In this document: positions 33,550 through 42,274 of the stretch, piece after piece
Numbering within the stretch: the first letter of the stretch is position 1
Layout: the number at the start of each line of letters is the position of its first letter
Origin: Hydrogenophilales bacterium
Lineage (GTDB): Bacteria > Pseudomonadota > Gammaproteobacteria > Burkholderiales > Thiobacillaceae
Direction: 5' to 3'
Length of the DNA stretch: 64,000 nucleotides
Assembly (NCBI GenBank): GCA_023258975.1
Contig: JAHFRD010000005.1
Location: 171,711-235,710, forward strand
The notes under the pieces: generated by a model
Seen by the model: only the letters and a program-made list of their open reading frames with translations
The model's database searches: none
Told to the model about the DNA's origin: nothing
Translations under genes and position numbers: made by a program

Positions 33550-35198
33550 AAGCGCAGCATCTCGCTGGCATGTTCGCGAGTGGCGTCGGTAATGGTCACA
33601 CCGCCCAGCATGCGGGCGATTTCTTCAATGCGAACATCGCTTTCCAGCCGGATGACGCGTGAGAGGGCATGGCCATCCTGGGTGCTCTTGCTCACCTGGT
33701 AGTGCTGGGCGGCGCGGGCGGCGACCTGGGGTAAATGGGTCACACACAACACTTGGCGGGTTTGACCCAGATCGGCGAGGAGGCGGCCGACGATTTCTGC
33801 GACGCCGCCGCCGATGCCGGAATCGACTTCGTCGAAGATCAGGGTGGGGGCGCCGGTAACGCCGGAGAGCACGGTTTGCAGGGCGAGGCCGATGCGCGAG
33901 AGTTCGCCGCCGGAGGCGGTTTTCGCCAAGGGTTTCAAGCTCTGGCCGGCGTGCGGGGAGACGCGGAATTCGACGTCTTCAAGGCCGTGGGCGGCGGGCT
34001 CTCCGGGTAGCAAACCGGCTTCGAAGGCGCCGCCTTGCATCGCGAGGTGCTGCATGGCCTGGCTGACTGCCTGATCCAGGCGGCCGGCGGCATCAAGGCG
34101 TTGTTGGGTGAGCTTGCCGGCCAGTTCGCGATAGGCGACTTCGGCTGCCGCTTCGGCGCGTTTCAAGGCTTCCAGATCGCCGGCGGCGCCAAGTGCCTGG
34201 AGTTGCTCGGTGGCAACGGCCAGGTGTTCGGGGATGTCCTCGGGGCGGATGCGGAACTTGCGCGCGGCGTCCTGGACGGCGGCGATGCGCGCTTCCGCAT
34301 CGCTCAAGGCTTGCGGGTCGAGATCGACGCGCTCGGCGTAGCGGGTGAGTTCGCGCGCGGCTTCGTGCAGGGTGTCGGCGGCACTTTCCAGCATGCCCAG
34401 GGATTCGGCGAGGCCGGGGTCGATTTCGGCGAGTTCGCTCAACTTGCCACGCGCGTCGCGCAGGCGGGTGAGGACACAGTCGCCGTCGTCGTCAAGCAGG
34501 GCGGCGGCGGCCTGGGAGCCGGCGAGCAGGTCGGCGGCATGGGCCAGGCGGCGGTGTTCTTCCTGCAAGACGGCCCAGCCTTCCGGGGTGAAGGCCAGAG
34601 TGGTGAGTTCATTGACCGTCCAGGTCAGGCGTTCACGTTCGGCTTCCTGTTCTCCGGCATGGCTTTCCGCGTTCTCGCGGCGCTCGCGGGCATTGCGCCA
34701 GGCGCGGAAGGCGCCGGCCACTTCGCCGGCAAGCGGGCCGGCACCGGCGTAGGCGTCGAGCAGGCGGCGCTGTTCGACGGATTTCAGCAACGAGTAATGT
34801 GCATGTTGGCCGTGAATATCGACCAGATGCTCGCCCGCCGCCTTGAGTTGTTGCGCGGTGGCGGCACGGCCGTTGATGAAAGCACGGGAACGGCCGCCGG
34901 CCTCGATCACCCGGCGCAGCAGCAGGACGCCCTCCTCGCCCGCCAGATCGTTTTCCTCCAGCCAGGCGGCCAGCTCCGGCAAGCCCTCCAGGGCGAACTC
35001 GGCGGCCACTTCGGCGCGCTGCGTGCCTTCCCGCACCACGCCGGCATCGGCGCGTTCTCCCAGAACCAGGGAAAGCGCGTCGAGCAGGATGGATTTGCCG
35101 GTGCCGGTTTCACCGGTGAGCACGGAGAAGCCGGAATGAAAGTCCAGTTCCAGGCGATCGACCAGGACGAAATCGGCGAGGGTCAGGGAGAGCAGCAT
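33546..35198 (-). CDS. recN: DNA repair ATPase RecN
   Basis: SMC-like protein that acts in double-strand break repair. The 550-residue length is usual. Walker A is LTGETGTGKSILLDALSL near the N-terminus (about 28-35), the centre is coiled coil, and the C-terminal part has KTASGGELSRIGLALQ (signature) and LIFDEVDSGIGG (Walker B). I take the ATG at 35198 (MLLSLTLADFVLVDRLELDF), the family N-terminus. The stop codon lies in a family B palindrome. In betaproteobacteria recN usually follows nadK directly; here a two-gene PhnD-like/GGDEF-EAL unit sits between them, 28 bp upstream. Confidence 0.97.
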   Translation of the reverse strand: MLLSLTLADFVLVDRLELDFHSGFSVLTGETGTGKSILLDALSLVLGERADAGVVREGTQRAEVAAEFALEGLPELAAWLEENDLAGEEGVLLLRRVIEAGGRSRAFINGRAATAQQLKAAGEHLVDIHGQHAHYSLLKSVEQRRLLDAYAGAGPLAGEVAGAFRAWRNARERRENAESHAGEQEAERERLTWTVNELTTLAFTPEGWAVLQEEHRRLAHAADLLAGSQAAAALLDDDGDCVLTRLRDARGKLSELAEIDPGLAESLGMLESAADTLHEAARELTRYAERVDLDPQALSDAEARIAAVQDAARKFRIRPEDIPEHLAVATEQLQALGAAGDLEALKRAEAAAEVAYRELAGKLTQQRLDAAGRLDQAVSQAMQHLAMQGGAFEAGLLPGEPAAHGLEDVEFRVSPHAGQSLKPLAKTASGGELSRIGLALQTVLSGVTGAPTLIFDEVDSGIGGGVAEIVGRLLADLGQTRQVLCVTHLPQVAARAAQHYQVSKSTQDGHALSRVIRLESDVRIEEIARMLGGVTITDATREHASEMLRL

Positions 35199-35226
35199 CT
35201 TCAGGTTTCCAGCATGGCTTGGGTTA

Positions 35227-37650
35227 TCAATCCCTGATCGGCGGCAGGGGTTCCGGGCGGCCGAACAGGTAGCCCTGGATCTCGTCGACCCCGGCCTGGC
35301 GAAGAATCTCGAACACCGCTTCGTTTTCCACGCCTTCCGCGACGGTCTGTTTCCCGAGACCGCGGCCGACATCCACCATCGCGCGGATGAATACCTGGCT
35401 GTCCGGGTCATGCGGCAGGTCGCGCACGAACATGGCGTCGATCTTGAGCACATCCACATCGAGCAGTTTGAGGTAGGCGAAAGAGGAGAAACCGCTGCCG
35501 AAATCGTCCAGGCAGAGACGACAGCCGGTATCGCGCATGGTCTGGATGAAATCCTGGGCATCCTTCATGTTGGCGATCGCGGCGGTTTCGGTCACTTCCA
35601 GCAGCAGGCGCCGCGGCGCCACGCCGGATTCCTTGAGCAGGCGGCGGATGGTGTGGGGCAAGGCGGGGTCGTCGAAGGTGCGGCCGGAGATGTTGACCGC
35701 CACACCCGGCAAATCCGGGCGTTCCGCCAGGATGCGCAGGCTTTCGCGCAGAACCCAGTGGTCGATGGCGACGATCTGCTTGCCTTTTTCCGCCTTCGGG
35801 ATGAACTGGCTGGGCATGATGAGCTGCGCGGGATCGCCGGGGTCGCGCATGCGAACCAGGGCTTCGTAATGCGCCAGACCGCGATCGCTGGCGCGATAGA
35901 TGCCCTGAAAATGCAGTTCAAACAGATTCTGCTCCAACGCCAGGTCGATGCGCCGGCCCCAGGTGAGGCGGTCCACCATGGCATCGGACGGATTCTGGCT
36001 GGCGTCATACCGCATCCAGGTGTTTTTGCCGTGATGCTTGGCCTGATACATGGCCGCGTCGGCGTGTGCCACCAGATCCTCGGCGTTGTCGCCGTGTTCC
36101 GGAAAGATGGCCACACCGACGCTGGCGGTCAGGCGCAGGTTCGCGCCCTTGAAGCGGAACGGGATCGCGGCGATGCCTTGCAGGATTCGCTGCGGCAACA
36201 CCCCCATCTTGTCGTCCGGATGCCAATCAGCGAGCACGGCGAATTCGTCCCCGCCCAGGCGGGCGAACATCTCGCCACCGCGCACCAGATTGGAAACTTC
36301 CCCGGCCACGCGAACCAGCACGGTGTCGCCGGCGCGATGGCCGAAACTGTCATTGACGTATTTGAATTCGTCCAGATCGAAGTAGAGCAGCGCGAAGTTC
36401 GGCCCACCGCGGCGGGCATGGTCGATCATCTTTTCCAGATGTTCCTGGAAGCGATAGCGGTTGGAGAGGCCAGTCAGCGGGTCGCGCTCCGCCAGGTGCA
36501 GGAGTTGCTGCGCGGTCTGGCGCTCATGCGTGACGTCCTCGTAGATCCAGAGGCGTCCCAGGGTCTGGCCCTCCGGCGCGGCCACGGGGTAGGAAACCTG
36601 GGTCAGCACCCGCCCATCCGCCAGATCCACTTCGAAGCGTTCGCTGATTTCGTGGGTATCGAGCACGCGCAGCACATGGCGCGAAGCATGATCGGGCCGC
36701 GACAGCCGATGCGCGGAATGGTTGAGCACTTCATCCGTGGGCATGCCCATCAGATCCAGCTCGGCGTCGATCGCCCACATCTGGCGGAAGGCCGGATTGA
36801 TGAACTCCACCCGCCCATGCCGATCCTCGAACAGGATGCCGATGTTCATGGCCGAGAGCAGCGAGGACAGGCGCGCGTGTTCGCCCCGCAGGGCCTGCGT
36901 GGCCTGGTGTTGCTGGTCGCGCGCCTGAATCAGTTCCTGAATTCGGCTATGTACCGAATTCGACATGGTATTGAAGGCCGCGCCCAGGCGGCCCAATTCG
37001 TCATCCCCGCCAGCGAGCGGCGCCAGCGCCAGTTCGCCGGCGGCCACCGATTCGCTGGCGCGCGTGAGCGCGACCAGCTTGCGCGTGAGCCAGAGGCCGA
37101 TCGCGGACAGCAACAGCGCGGACAGCAGCACCTCGCCGAGAGCGATCAGGCTGGCCTGGATGAACAGCCGCGCGCGCGCTCTCTGAATGGGGCGCAGGTT
37201 GATGCCGTAGTGCAGCCGCCCCATCGCCTGGCCGGCAAGCTGGACATCCAGGGCGGTATCGAAACGCGATGCGTCACTGAAAAAGGAAAGATGAGGCAGT
37301 GACTGCGCGCGCGGCAAGGGGATCGCCAGGTTCCAGCCGCTGGCGGCGACACGACGGCCACGGCTGTCGAACAGAACCATGTAGTCGATGCCTTCGGAAC
37401 GCACGGTCTCCTCGATGACGGACTGCAAGGTGGCGTAATCACGCTGCGCGAGCGGCGCGACCACAGCGGCCTCCAGGGGATAGCGTAATTGCGCGGCGCG
37501 TTCCCGCACCTGATCCGTCATGTGGTCATCGAGCAGGCGCAGGTTGTTGGCGACCAGCAGGGTCAGCATCAGCGTCTCCACCAGCAGGGCCGACAACAGC
37601 AGGCGTCCACGCAGGGAACGCCAGAACCCCATCCTGGCCAGACGAGTCAT
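35227..37650 (-). CDS. Membrane GGDEF-EAL protein coupled to PhnD-like sensor
   Basis: An 807-residue protein. Transmembrane helices at about 14-36 and 165-190 enclose a periplasmic domain of about 125 residues (YMVLFDSRGRRVAASGW, Cache-like). Then come HAMP (about 190-245), a PAS domain (about 265-370), GGDEF (motif 466-470) and EAL (motif 596-598, with EVTETAAI, DDFGSGFSSFAYLKL and VAEGVE). Active-site residues of both domains are present, but the inhibitory RxxD of the GGDEF domain is RGGE, so product inhibition may be lost. Its start overlaps the end of the PhnD-like gene by 4 bp, which points to translational coupling and a shared signalling role. Confidence 0.94.
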   Translation of the reverse strand: MTRLARMGFWRSLRGRLLLSALLVETLMLTLLVANNLRLLDDHMTDQVRERAAQLRYPLEAAVVAPLAQRDYATLQSVIEETVRSEGIDYMVLFDSRGRRVAASGWNLAIPLPRAQSLPHLSFFSDASRFDTALDVQLAGQAMGRLHYGINLRPIQRARARLFIQASLIALGEVLLSALLLSAIGLWLTRKLVALTRASESVAAGELALAPLAGGDDELGRLGAAFNTMSNSVHSRIQELIQARDQQHQATQALRGEHARLSSLLSAMNIGILFEDRHGRVEFINPAFRQMWAIDAELDLMGMPTDEVLNHSAHRLSRPDHASRHVLRVLDTHEISERFEVDLADGRVLTQVSYPVAAPEGQTLGRLWIYEDVTHERQTAQQLLHLAERDPLTGLSNRYRFQEHLEKMIDHARRGGPNFALLYFDLDEFKYVNDSFGHRAGDTVLVRVAGEVSNLVRGGEMFARLGGDEFAVLADWHPDDKMGVLPQRILQGIAAIPFRFKGANLRLTASVGVAIFPEHGDNAEDLVAHADAAMYQAKHHGKNTWMRYDASQNPSDAMVDRLTWGRRIDLALEQNLFELHFQGIYRASDRGLAHYEALVRMRDPGDPAQLIMPSQFIPKAEKGKQIVAIDHWVLRESLRILAERPDLPGVAVNISGRTFDDPALPHTIRRLLKESGVAPRRLLLEVTETAAIANMKDAQDFIQTMRDTGCRLCLDDFGSGFSSFAYLKLLDVDVLKIDAMFVRDLPHDPDSQVFIRAMVDVGRGLGKQTVAEGVENEAVFEILRQAGVDEIQGYLFGRPEPLPPIRD

Positions 37651-38477
37651 TTCGCCGCTGTCTTCAATTGTTCGCGCACGATGCGGCCGTAGGGCGCCAT
37701 GCCGTCCAGCTCACCGGCCCTGAGCGGACGATAGCCGCCCAGCTTGCTTTCAGCCATGTAGCGCTGCCCTTCGGGGGTCTCGGCAAAGTCCAGCAGCGCG
37801 CCCAGGACGGGAACGGCGCGCCCGGCCTGGCGTGCCGCCAGCAGATAGGTACGCCCGGCGAGCGGCGGGCTTTCGACCAGGATGCGCAGATGCTGGCGCA
37901 CGGCTTCGGGCATCTTCTGAAGATTGGCCAGAGATACGAAACCGGCTGCCGCCTCGCCTTCCGCGACCGCATAGCCGACGCTGTCGGAGGCGCTGATGTA
38001 GCGGATCGGCGCGGTATCCAGGGCTTGTTGCCTGAGCCAGTGCCCTCCCCACAAGGTGACACCGGAGGAAGGGCTCAGGCCCAGCACCACGCGTCCACGC
38101 AGATCCTCGGGCGTTTTGACGGGGCCGCTTTTGGCCACCACCACGAGGGCCTTGAACTCGGCCTTGTAGGTCAGGAGGGGGACGTATCCCGCCTCCTCGC
38201 GCGCCAACCAGGCCAGATGGCCGGTGGTCACCACCAGATCGTATTCACCCGCCTGGGTGCGACGGGTGAATTCGGTGAAATCCGGCGCCGTCACCACTTC
38301 CACCGGCTGTTTCAACATCTTCTCCAGGTATCGCCGCAACGGCTGGTAGGACTCGACGATGACCCGCGCGCTGGTATGCGGCGCCACGCCGATGGTGAAA
38401 GGCGCCTGGCCTTGGGCCCGGCCCCAGGAGGGAAACAGCAGGATGATCGACAACAGGCAACGCAGGAAAAACCCCAT
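37647..38477 (-). CDS. PhnD-like periplasmic binding protein
   Basis: A 276-residue protein of the PhnD/phosphate-phosphite-phosphonate substrate-binding family. A signal peptide covers about residues 1-22. The fold markers are IGVAPHTSARVIVESYQPLR, YDLVVTTGHLAWLA, LRGRVVLGLSPSSGVTLWG and AEGEAAAGFVSLANL. No permease or ATPase gene is adjacent; instead it overlaps a membrane GGDEF-EAL gene by 4 bp, so I infer a sensor that reports ligand binding to that protein rather than a transporter. The ligand is unknown; the family also binds other small anions. The start ATG at 38477 follows GGGAGAG. Confidence 0.86.
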   Translation of the reverse strand: MGFFLRCLLSIILLFPSWGRAQGQAPFTIGVAPHTSARVIVESYQPLRRYLEKMLKQPVEVVTAPDFTEFTRRTQAGEYDLVVTTGHLAWLAREEAGYVPLLTYKAEFKALVVVAKSGPVKTPEDLRGRVVLGLSPSSGVTLWGGHWLRQQALDTAPIRYISASDSVGYAVAEGEAAAGFVSLANLQKMPEAVRQHLRILVESPPLAGRTYLLAARQAGRAVPVLGALLDFAETPEGQRYMAESKLGGYRPLRAGELDGMAPYGRIVREQLKTAAK

Positions 38478-38555
38478 ATTCACTCTCCCGTTTTTGTGGG
38501 TCTGGTTGGCGTCAAACAACTCGTGGGTTGGGCAATCGGCCCCTGGCCGCGAACA

Positions 38556-39428
38556 TCACAACTTCTCCCCCCAATGCAGTTTCTGCCGGAGGGTGTCGTA
38601 GTAGTTGTGGCCGACGGGATGGAGCAGGCGCACGGTATTTTTCGCGCGCTGGATGACGACACGATCGCCGATCTTCAGGTCGGCATGTTGCTGGCCGTCG
38701 AAGTGGACGCGGGCGTCGTCGGCGTGGATCAGGTTGATCTCGATCTCGGAGTGGCTGTTCACGGCGATGGGCCGCGCCGACAACGTGTGCGGGCAGATCG
38801 GCACCAGCACCACGGCTTCCAGGGTGGGATGCAGGATCGGGCCGCCACCGGATAGCGCGTAGGCGGTGGAGCCGGTCGGCGAGGCCACCACCAGGCCGTC
38901 GGCGCGCTGGCTGTAGACGAACTGGTTGTCGATGTAGACCTCGAATTCGATCAGGCGGCCCAGGGTGCTCTTGCTCACCACCACATCGTTGAAGGCATAC
39001 GCGGCGATCAACACGTCGTCGGCGCGCTCGACGCTGGCCATCAGCATGATCCGCTCCTCCGCCACATACTGGCCGGAGAGCATGTCTTCCAGGGTGGAGA
39101 ACATGGTGTCGATGGACACGTCGGCGAGGAAGCCCAGGCGGCCCTGGTTGACGCCGATCAGCGGCACGCGATGATCCACCAGGGCGCGGGCGATGTTGAG
39201 CAGGGTGCCGTCGCCACCCATGACGATGGCCAGATCCGCCACTTTGCCCATCTCGTCCAGCGTCGCCACCGGATAATCGTGGGTGGCGCAGGCTTCCGCC
39301 GTGTGCGCGGTGATCATCACGGCATGCCCGCGCTTCCCGAGATAGTCCGCGACGCGCAACAAGGCGCCGGCGCTTCCCGGCCGGTTATATTTGCCCACCA
39401 GGGCAATGGTCTTGAAATCTGAATTCAT
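38556..39428 (-). CDS. nadK: NAD kinase
   Basis: Phosphorylates NAD to NADP. The 290-residue protein has the GGDGT motif in LAIVMGGDGTLLNIA, GVNQGRLGFLADVS and the substrate loop VASPTGSTAYALSGGGPI. It is the first gene of a minus-strand group with the PhnD-like gene 78 bp downstream, then the GGDEF-EAL gene and recN. It is divergent from hrcA, the usual betaproteobacterial arrangement. Confidence 0.97.
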   Translation of the reverse strand: MNSDFKTIALVGKYNRPGSAGALLRVADYLGKRGHAVMITAHTAEACATHDYPVATLDEMGKVADLAIVMGGDGTLLNIARALVDHRVPLIGVNQGRLGFLADVSIDTMFSTLEDMLSGQYVAEERIMLMASVERADDVLIAAYAFNDVVVSKSTLGRLIEFEVYIDNQFVYSQRADGLVVASPTGSTAYALSGGGPILHPTLEAVVLVPICPHTLSARPIAVNSHSEIEINLIHADDARVHFDGQQHADLKIGDRVVIQRAKNTVRLLHPVGHNYYDTLRQKLHWGEKL

Positions 39429-39451
39429 GGCGTGAAATTATAGCCGTCCTC

Positions 39452-39516
39452 CCAAGTCGTTCGCCGAACCGCCCTGAACGACTTGGCCCCCTCGGAGGGG
39501 AGGTTCGGGTGTTTTT
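39452..39516 (+). promoter_or_regulatory. Competing hairpins in the nadK-hrcA gap
   Basis: CCAAGTCGTT (39452-39461) pairs with AACGACTTGG (39477-39486), while CCGAACC (39464-39470) pairs with GGTTCGG (39502-39508). The second set starts inside the loop of the first, so they exclude each other. A small CCCCTCGGAGGGG hairpin lies between, and GTGTTTTT follows. This has the look of an attenuator-like leader, about 35 bases before hrcA. Confidence 0.35.
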
Positions 39517-39549
39517 CGAGCCGGGGGTTTATCCACTCCGCCGCCCGCC

Positions 39550-40569
39550 ATGCTCAACGACCGCGCACGTCTCCTCCTCAAGTTCCTCGTCGAACGCTAC
39601 ATCGAAGACGGCCAACCCGTCGGCTCGCGCACCCTGTCCAAGCACACCGGGCTGAACCTCTCGCCCGCCTCCATCCGCAATGTGATGGCCGATCTGGAGG
39701 AAGGCGGCTTCATCGCCAGCCCGCACACGTCCGCCGGGCGCATCCCCACCGCGCGCGGCTATCGCCTGTTCGTGGATACACTGCTCACGGTCAAGCCGCT
39801 GCAACAGGGCGAAGTCCGCCAGATGGAAACCACCCTGGCGCCCAACGACCCGCAACAACTGGTCAACGCCGCCTCGCACCTGCTAGCCGAACTCAGCGCC
39901 TATGCCGGCGTCGTGCTCACCCCGAAACGGCGCAACCTGGGCCTGCGCCAGATCGAATTCCTGAGCCTCTCGGACAAGCGCCTCCTGCTCATCATGGTCA
40001 CCGCCGAGGGCGAGGTGCAGAACCGCGTGATCGTCACCGAGCGCCCCTACAACCCCAGCCAACTGGTGCGCGCCGCCAATTATTTCAACCAGCATTTCGC
40101 CGGCTTCTCCTTCGAACAGGTGCAACCGCGCCTGGCGCGCGAACTGGCGCAACTCAAGTCGGACATCAGCCAGCTCATGGAAGCGGTGGTCAATATCGGC
40201 GCCGAGGCGTTCAGCGGCGTCGGCAAGGAATACGTGCTCTCGGGCGAGCGCAACCTGCTGGGCAGCCCCGATCTGTTCTCCAACATGGGCCGGCTACGCG
40301 AACTGTTCGGCCTGTTCGAGCAGAAGACCGAGCTCATGCAACTGCTCGACGTCAGCCATGCCGCCAGCGGCGTGCAGTTGTTCATCGGCGCCGAATCGGG
40401 CGTCGCCCCCCTCGATGAATGCAGCGTCATCGCCGCGCCCTATGAAGTCGATGGCGAAGTGGTCGGCACCCTCGGCGTCATCGGCCCCACCCGCATGGCC
40501 TACGAACGGGTAATTCCCATCGTCGACATCACCGCGAAACTGTTGTCCAACGCGCTTTCGTATCACTGA
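39550..40569 (+). CDS. hrcA: Heat-shock repressor HrcA
   Basis: Repressor that binds CIRCE operators of groE/dnaK-type operons. The 339-residue protein has the winged-helix N-terminus ([20 protein letters not shown], then [20 protein letters not shown] and [20 protein letters not shown]) and the C-terminal GAF-like domain with [20 protein letters not shown]. Divergent from nadK and 90 bp before hemH on the same strand. No CIRCE copy was found near it or near grpE in this window. Confidence 0.97.
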   Translation: MLNDRARLLLKFLVERYIEDGQPVGSRTLSKHTGLNLSPASIRNVMADLEEGGFIASPHTSAGRIPTARGYRLFVDTLLTVKPLQQGEVRQMETTLAPNDPQQLVNAASHLLAELSAYAGVVLTPKRRNLGLRQIEFLSLSDKRLLLIMVTAEGEVQNRVIVTERPYNPSQLVRAANYFNQHFAGFSFEQVQPRLARELAQLKSDISQLMEAVVNIGAEAFSGVGKEYVLSGERNLLGSPDLFSNMGRLRELFGLFEQKTELMQLLDVSHAASGVQLFIGAESGVAPLDECSVIAAPYEVDGEVVGTLGVIGPTRMAYERVIPIVDITAKLLSNALSYH

Positions 40570-40659
40570 CACGCCACTGACACGCGGTTTCGAGTTACGA
40601 ATCGCGGGTTTCGAGTTAAAAACCCACTTCAACTTGTAACTTTCAACTCGCCACCGCCC

Positions 40660-41766
40660 ATGCCCTACTACCTCCCCGAACCGCCTCACCAGCACGACCA
40701 GGCAGCGCGCGTCGGCATTCTGCTCATCAACCTGGGCACGCCGGAAGCGCCGACCGCGGCGGCGGTACGGCCCTATCTCAAGGAATTTCTCTGGGATCGC
40801 CGCGTGGTGGAGATTCCCAGGCCGCTCTGGTGGCTGATTCTCAACGGCATCATCCTGAATCTCAGACCGAAGAAATCCGCCGAAAAATATGCCTCGATCT
40901 GGCGTGCCGAGGGCTCTCCGCTCAAGGTGTACACGGAGCGCGTGGCCAAGCTGCTCAAGGGCCAGTTGGGCGAGCGCCTGAATCAGCCCGTGCGGGTGGA
41001 CTACGCCATGCGCTACGGCCAGCCCGGTGTGGCGGACAAGCTGGCCGAGATGAAGGCGCAAGGCGTCGACCGTCTGCTGCTGTTGCCGCTCTACCCGCAA
41101 TATGCCGCCAGCAGTACCGGCTCCGCCCTGGACGCGGTGTGGCAAACCCTGCTGCATACGCGCAATCTCCCGGAAATCCGCGCGATCAAGCACTTCCACG
41201 ACCACCCCGGCTATATCGCCGCGCTGCGCCAGAGCGTGGAAGCCTACTGGGCGGAACACGGCCGCCCCGACGTGCTGGTCATGAGCTTTCACGGCACCCC
41301 GCGCCGCTCGCTCGACCTGGGCGACCCCTACCACTGCGAATGCCGGAAAACCGGGCGCCTGCTGGCGGAAGCCCTGGGACTGGCGCCAGAGCGGTGCCGC
41401 GTCAGTTTCCAGTCGCGTTTCGGCCGCGCCGAATGGTTGCGGCCCTACACCGCCGCGACCCTGGAAGAACTCGGCCGCGCCAAGACCCGGCGCGTGGACG
41501 TGATCTGTCCAGGATTCGTCGCCGATTGCCTGGAGACCCTGGAAGAAATCGCGATGGAAGGCAAAACCAGCTTCCTCAATGCCGGTGGCGGCGAATTCCG
41601 CTACATCCCCGCGCTCAATGACCGCCCCCTGTGGGTCGGTGCCCTCGCCGACCTCGCGCGGGCGCATCTGGCCGGCTGGATCGACGAAACCTGGCGCGAA
41701 GCCGGTGAAATTCAGGGTAGCCAAAACCGCCTCCAGCAAGCACGCGCCCTGGGAGCGAAAAACTAG
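40660..41766 (+). CDS. hemH: Ferrochelatase
   Basis: Inserts Fe2+ into protoporphyrin IX, the last step of heme b synthesis. The 368-residue protein shows [20 protein letters not shown] at the N-terminus, the catalytic-His segment [37 protein letters not shown] and the late [15 protein letters not shown]. hrcA-hemH order is common in betaproteobacteria. The 90-bp gap before it has two copies of TTTCGAGTTA. Downstream lie the fccAB genes, whose cytochrome needs heme. Confidence 0.97.
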   Translation: MPYYLPEPPHQHDQAARVGILLINLGTPEAPTAAAVRPYLKEFLWDRRVVEIPRPLWWLILNGIILNLRPKKSAEKYASIWRAEGSPLKVYTERVAKLLKGQLGERLNQPVRVDYAMRYGQPGVADKLAEMKAQGVDRLLLLPLYPQYAASSTGSALDAVWQTLLHTRNLPEIRAIKHFHDHPGYIAALRQSVEAYWAEHGRPDVLVMSFHGTPRRSLDLGDPYHCECRKTGRLLAEALGLAPERCRVSFQSRFGRAEWLRPYTAATLEELGRAKTRRVDVICPGFVADCLETLEEIAMEGKTSFLNAGGGEFRYIPALNDRPLWVGALADLARAHLAGWIDETWREAGEIQGSQNRLQQARALGAKN

Positions 41767-41845
41767 CGGGAACCCGCACCAATATTAGAGTTTGCTTGTT
41801 GACTGGTATGTATCGACCGGCAACAATCCGCCCGCCATACCAGTT

Positions 41846-41859
41846 TTGACTTAGGTCAA
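41846..41859. promoter_or_regulatory. FNR/CRP-family-like palindrome before fccA
   Basis: TTGACTTAGGTCAA is a perfect TTGAC-N4-GTCAA palindrome, close to the FNR/ANR consensus TTGAT-N4-ATCAA. It lies 94 bases before the fccA ATG. Confidence 0.5.
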
Positions 41860-41882
41860 TACGGCCTAGATCAATACGGCTT
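41853..41882 (+). repeat. Two tandem 15-bp repeats before fccA
   Basis: AGGTCAATACGGCCT is followed at once by AGATCAATACGGCTT (two mismatches). The first copy shares its TCAA half with the FNR-like palindrome. Upstream, ACTGGTATG (41802-41810) and CATACCAGT (41836-41844) form another inverted repeat. Confidence 0.75.
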
Positions 41883-41953
41883 CGGGGGCGTCCATCTCCC
41901 GAACCACGACAATCTCCCGGGTTGCCGTTTTTTTTATTCACTTGGAGGAGCAT

Positions 41954-42253
41954 ATGAAGAAAACCCTCGCTTTGTCCCTGCTGATCGCGGGCGCGCTGGG
42001 CGCCGTCGCCTCGGCCCACGCCGACCCGCGCGCCCGTTTCATGGCCGCGAACTGCTCGTACTGCCACGGCCCCGACGGCCATAGCCGCGGCGCCGTACCC
42101 AGCCTGGCCGGCCTCGAAGCCAAGTACTTCGTCGACCAGATGAAGGCGTTCCGCGATGGTTCCCGTCCCGCCACGGTGATGCAGAAACACGCGATGGGCT
42201 ATACCGACGCCGAATATGAAGCCATGGGCGCCTGGTTCGCCGCCCACAAGTAA
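41954..42253 (+). CDS. fccA: Monoheme cytochrome subunit of flavocytochrome c sulfide dehydrogenase
   Basis: A 99-residue periplasmic c-type cytochrome. A signal peptide of about 23 residues (ending SAHA) precedes a single heme site CSYCH (Cys34, Cys37, His38) and a candidate axial Met in MQKHAMGY. It lies 21 bp before fccB, so it should pass electrons from FAD-bound sulfide oxidation to the periplasmic cytochrome pool. It is of the short monoheme type, not the diheme FccA of Allochromatium. A strong GGAGGAG site precedes the ATG. The 187-bp upstream region has an FNR-like palindrome, tandem repeats and a T-run (CCGTTTTTTTTATT) just before the ribosome site. Confidence 0.93.
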   Translation: MKKTLALSLLIAGALGAVASAHADPRARFMAANCSYCHGPDGHSRGAVPSLAGLEAKYFVDQMKAFRDGSRPATVMQKHAMGYTDAEYEAMGAWFAAHK

Positions 42254-42274
42254 CGGACGATAAGGAAAAGAAAC

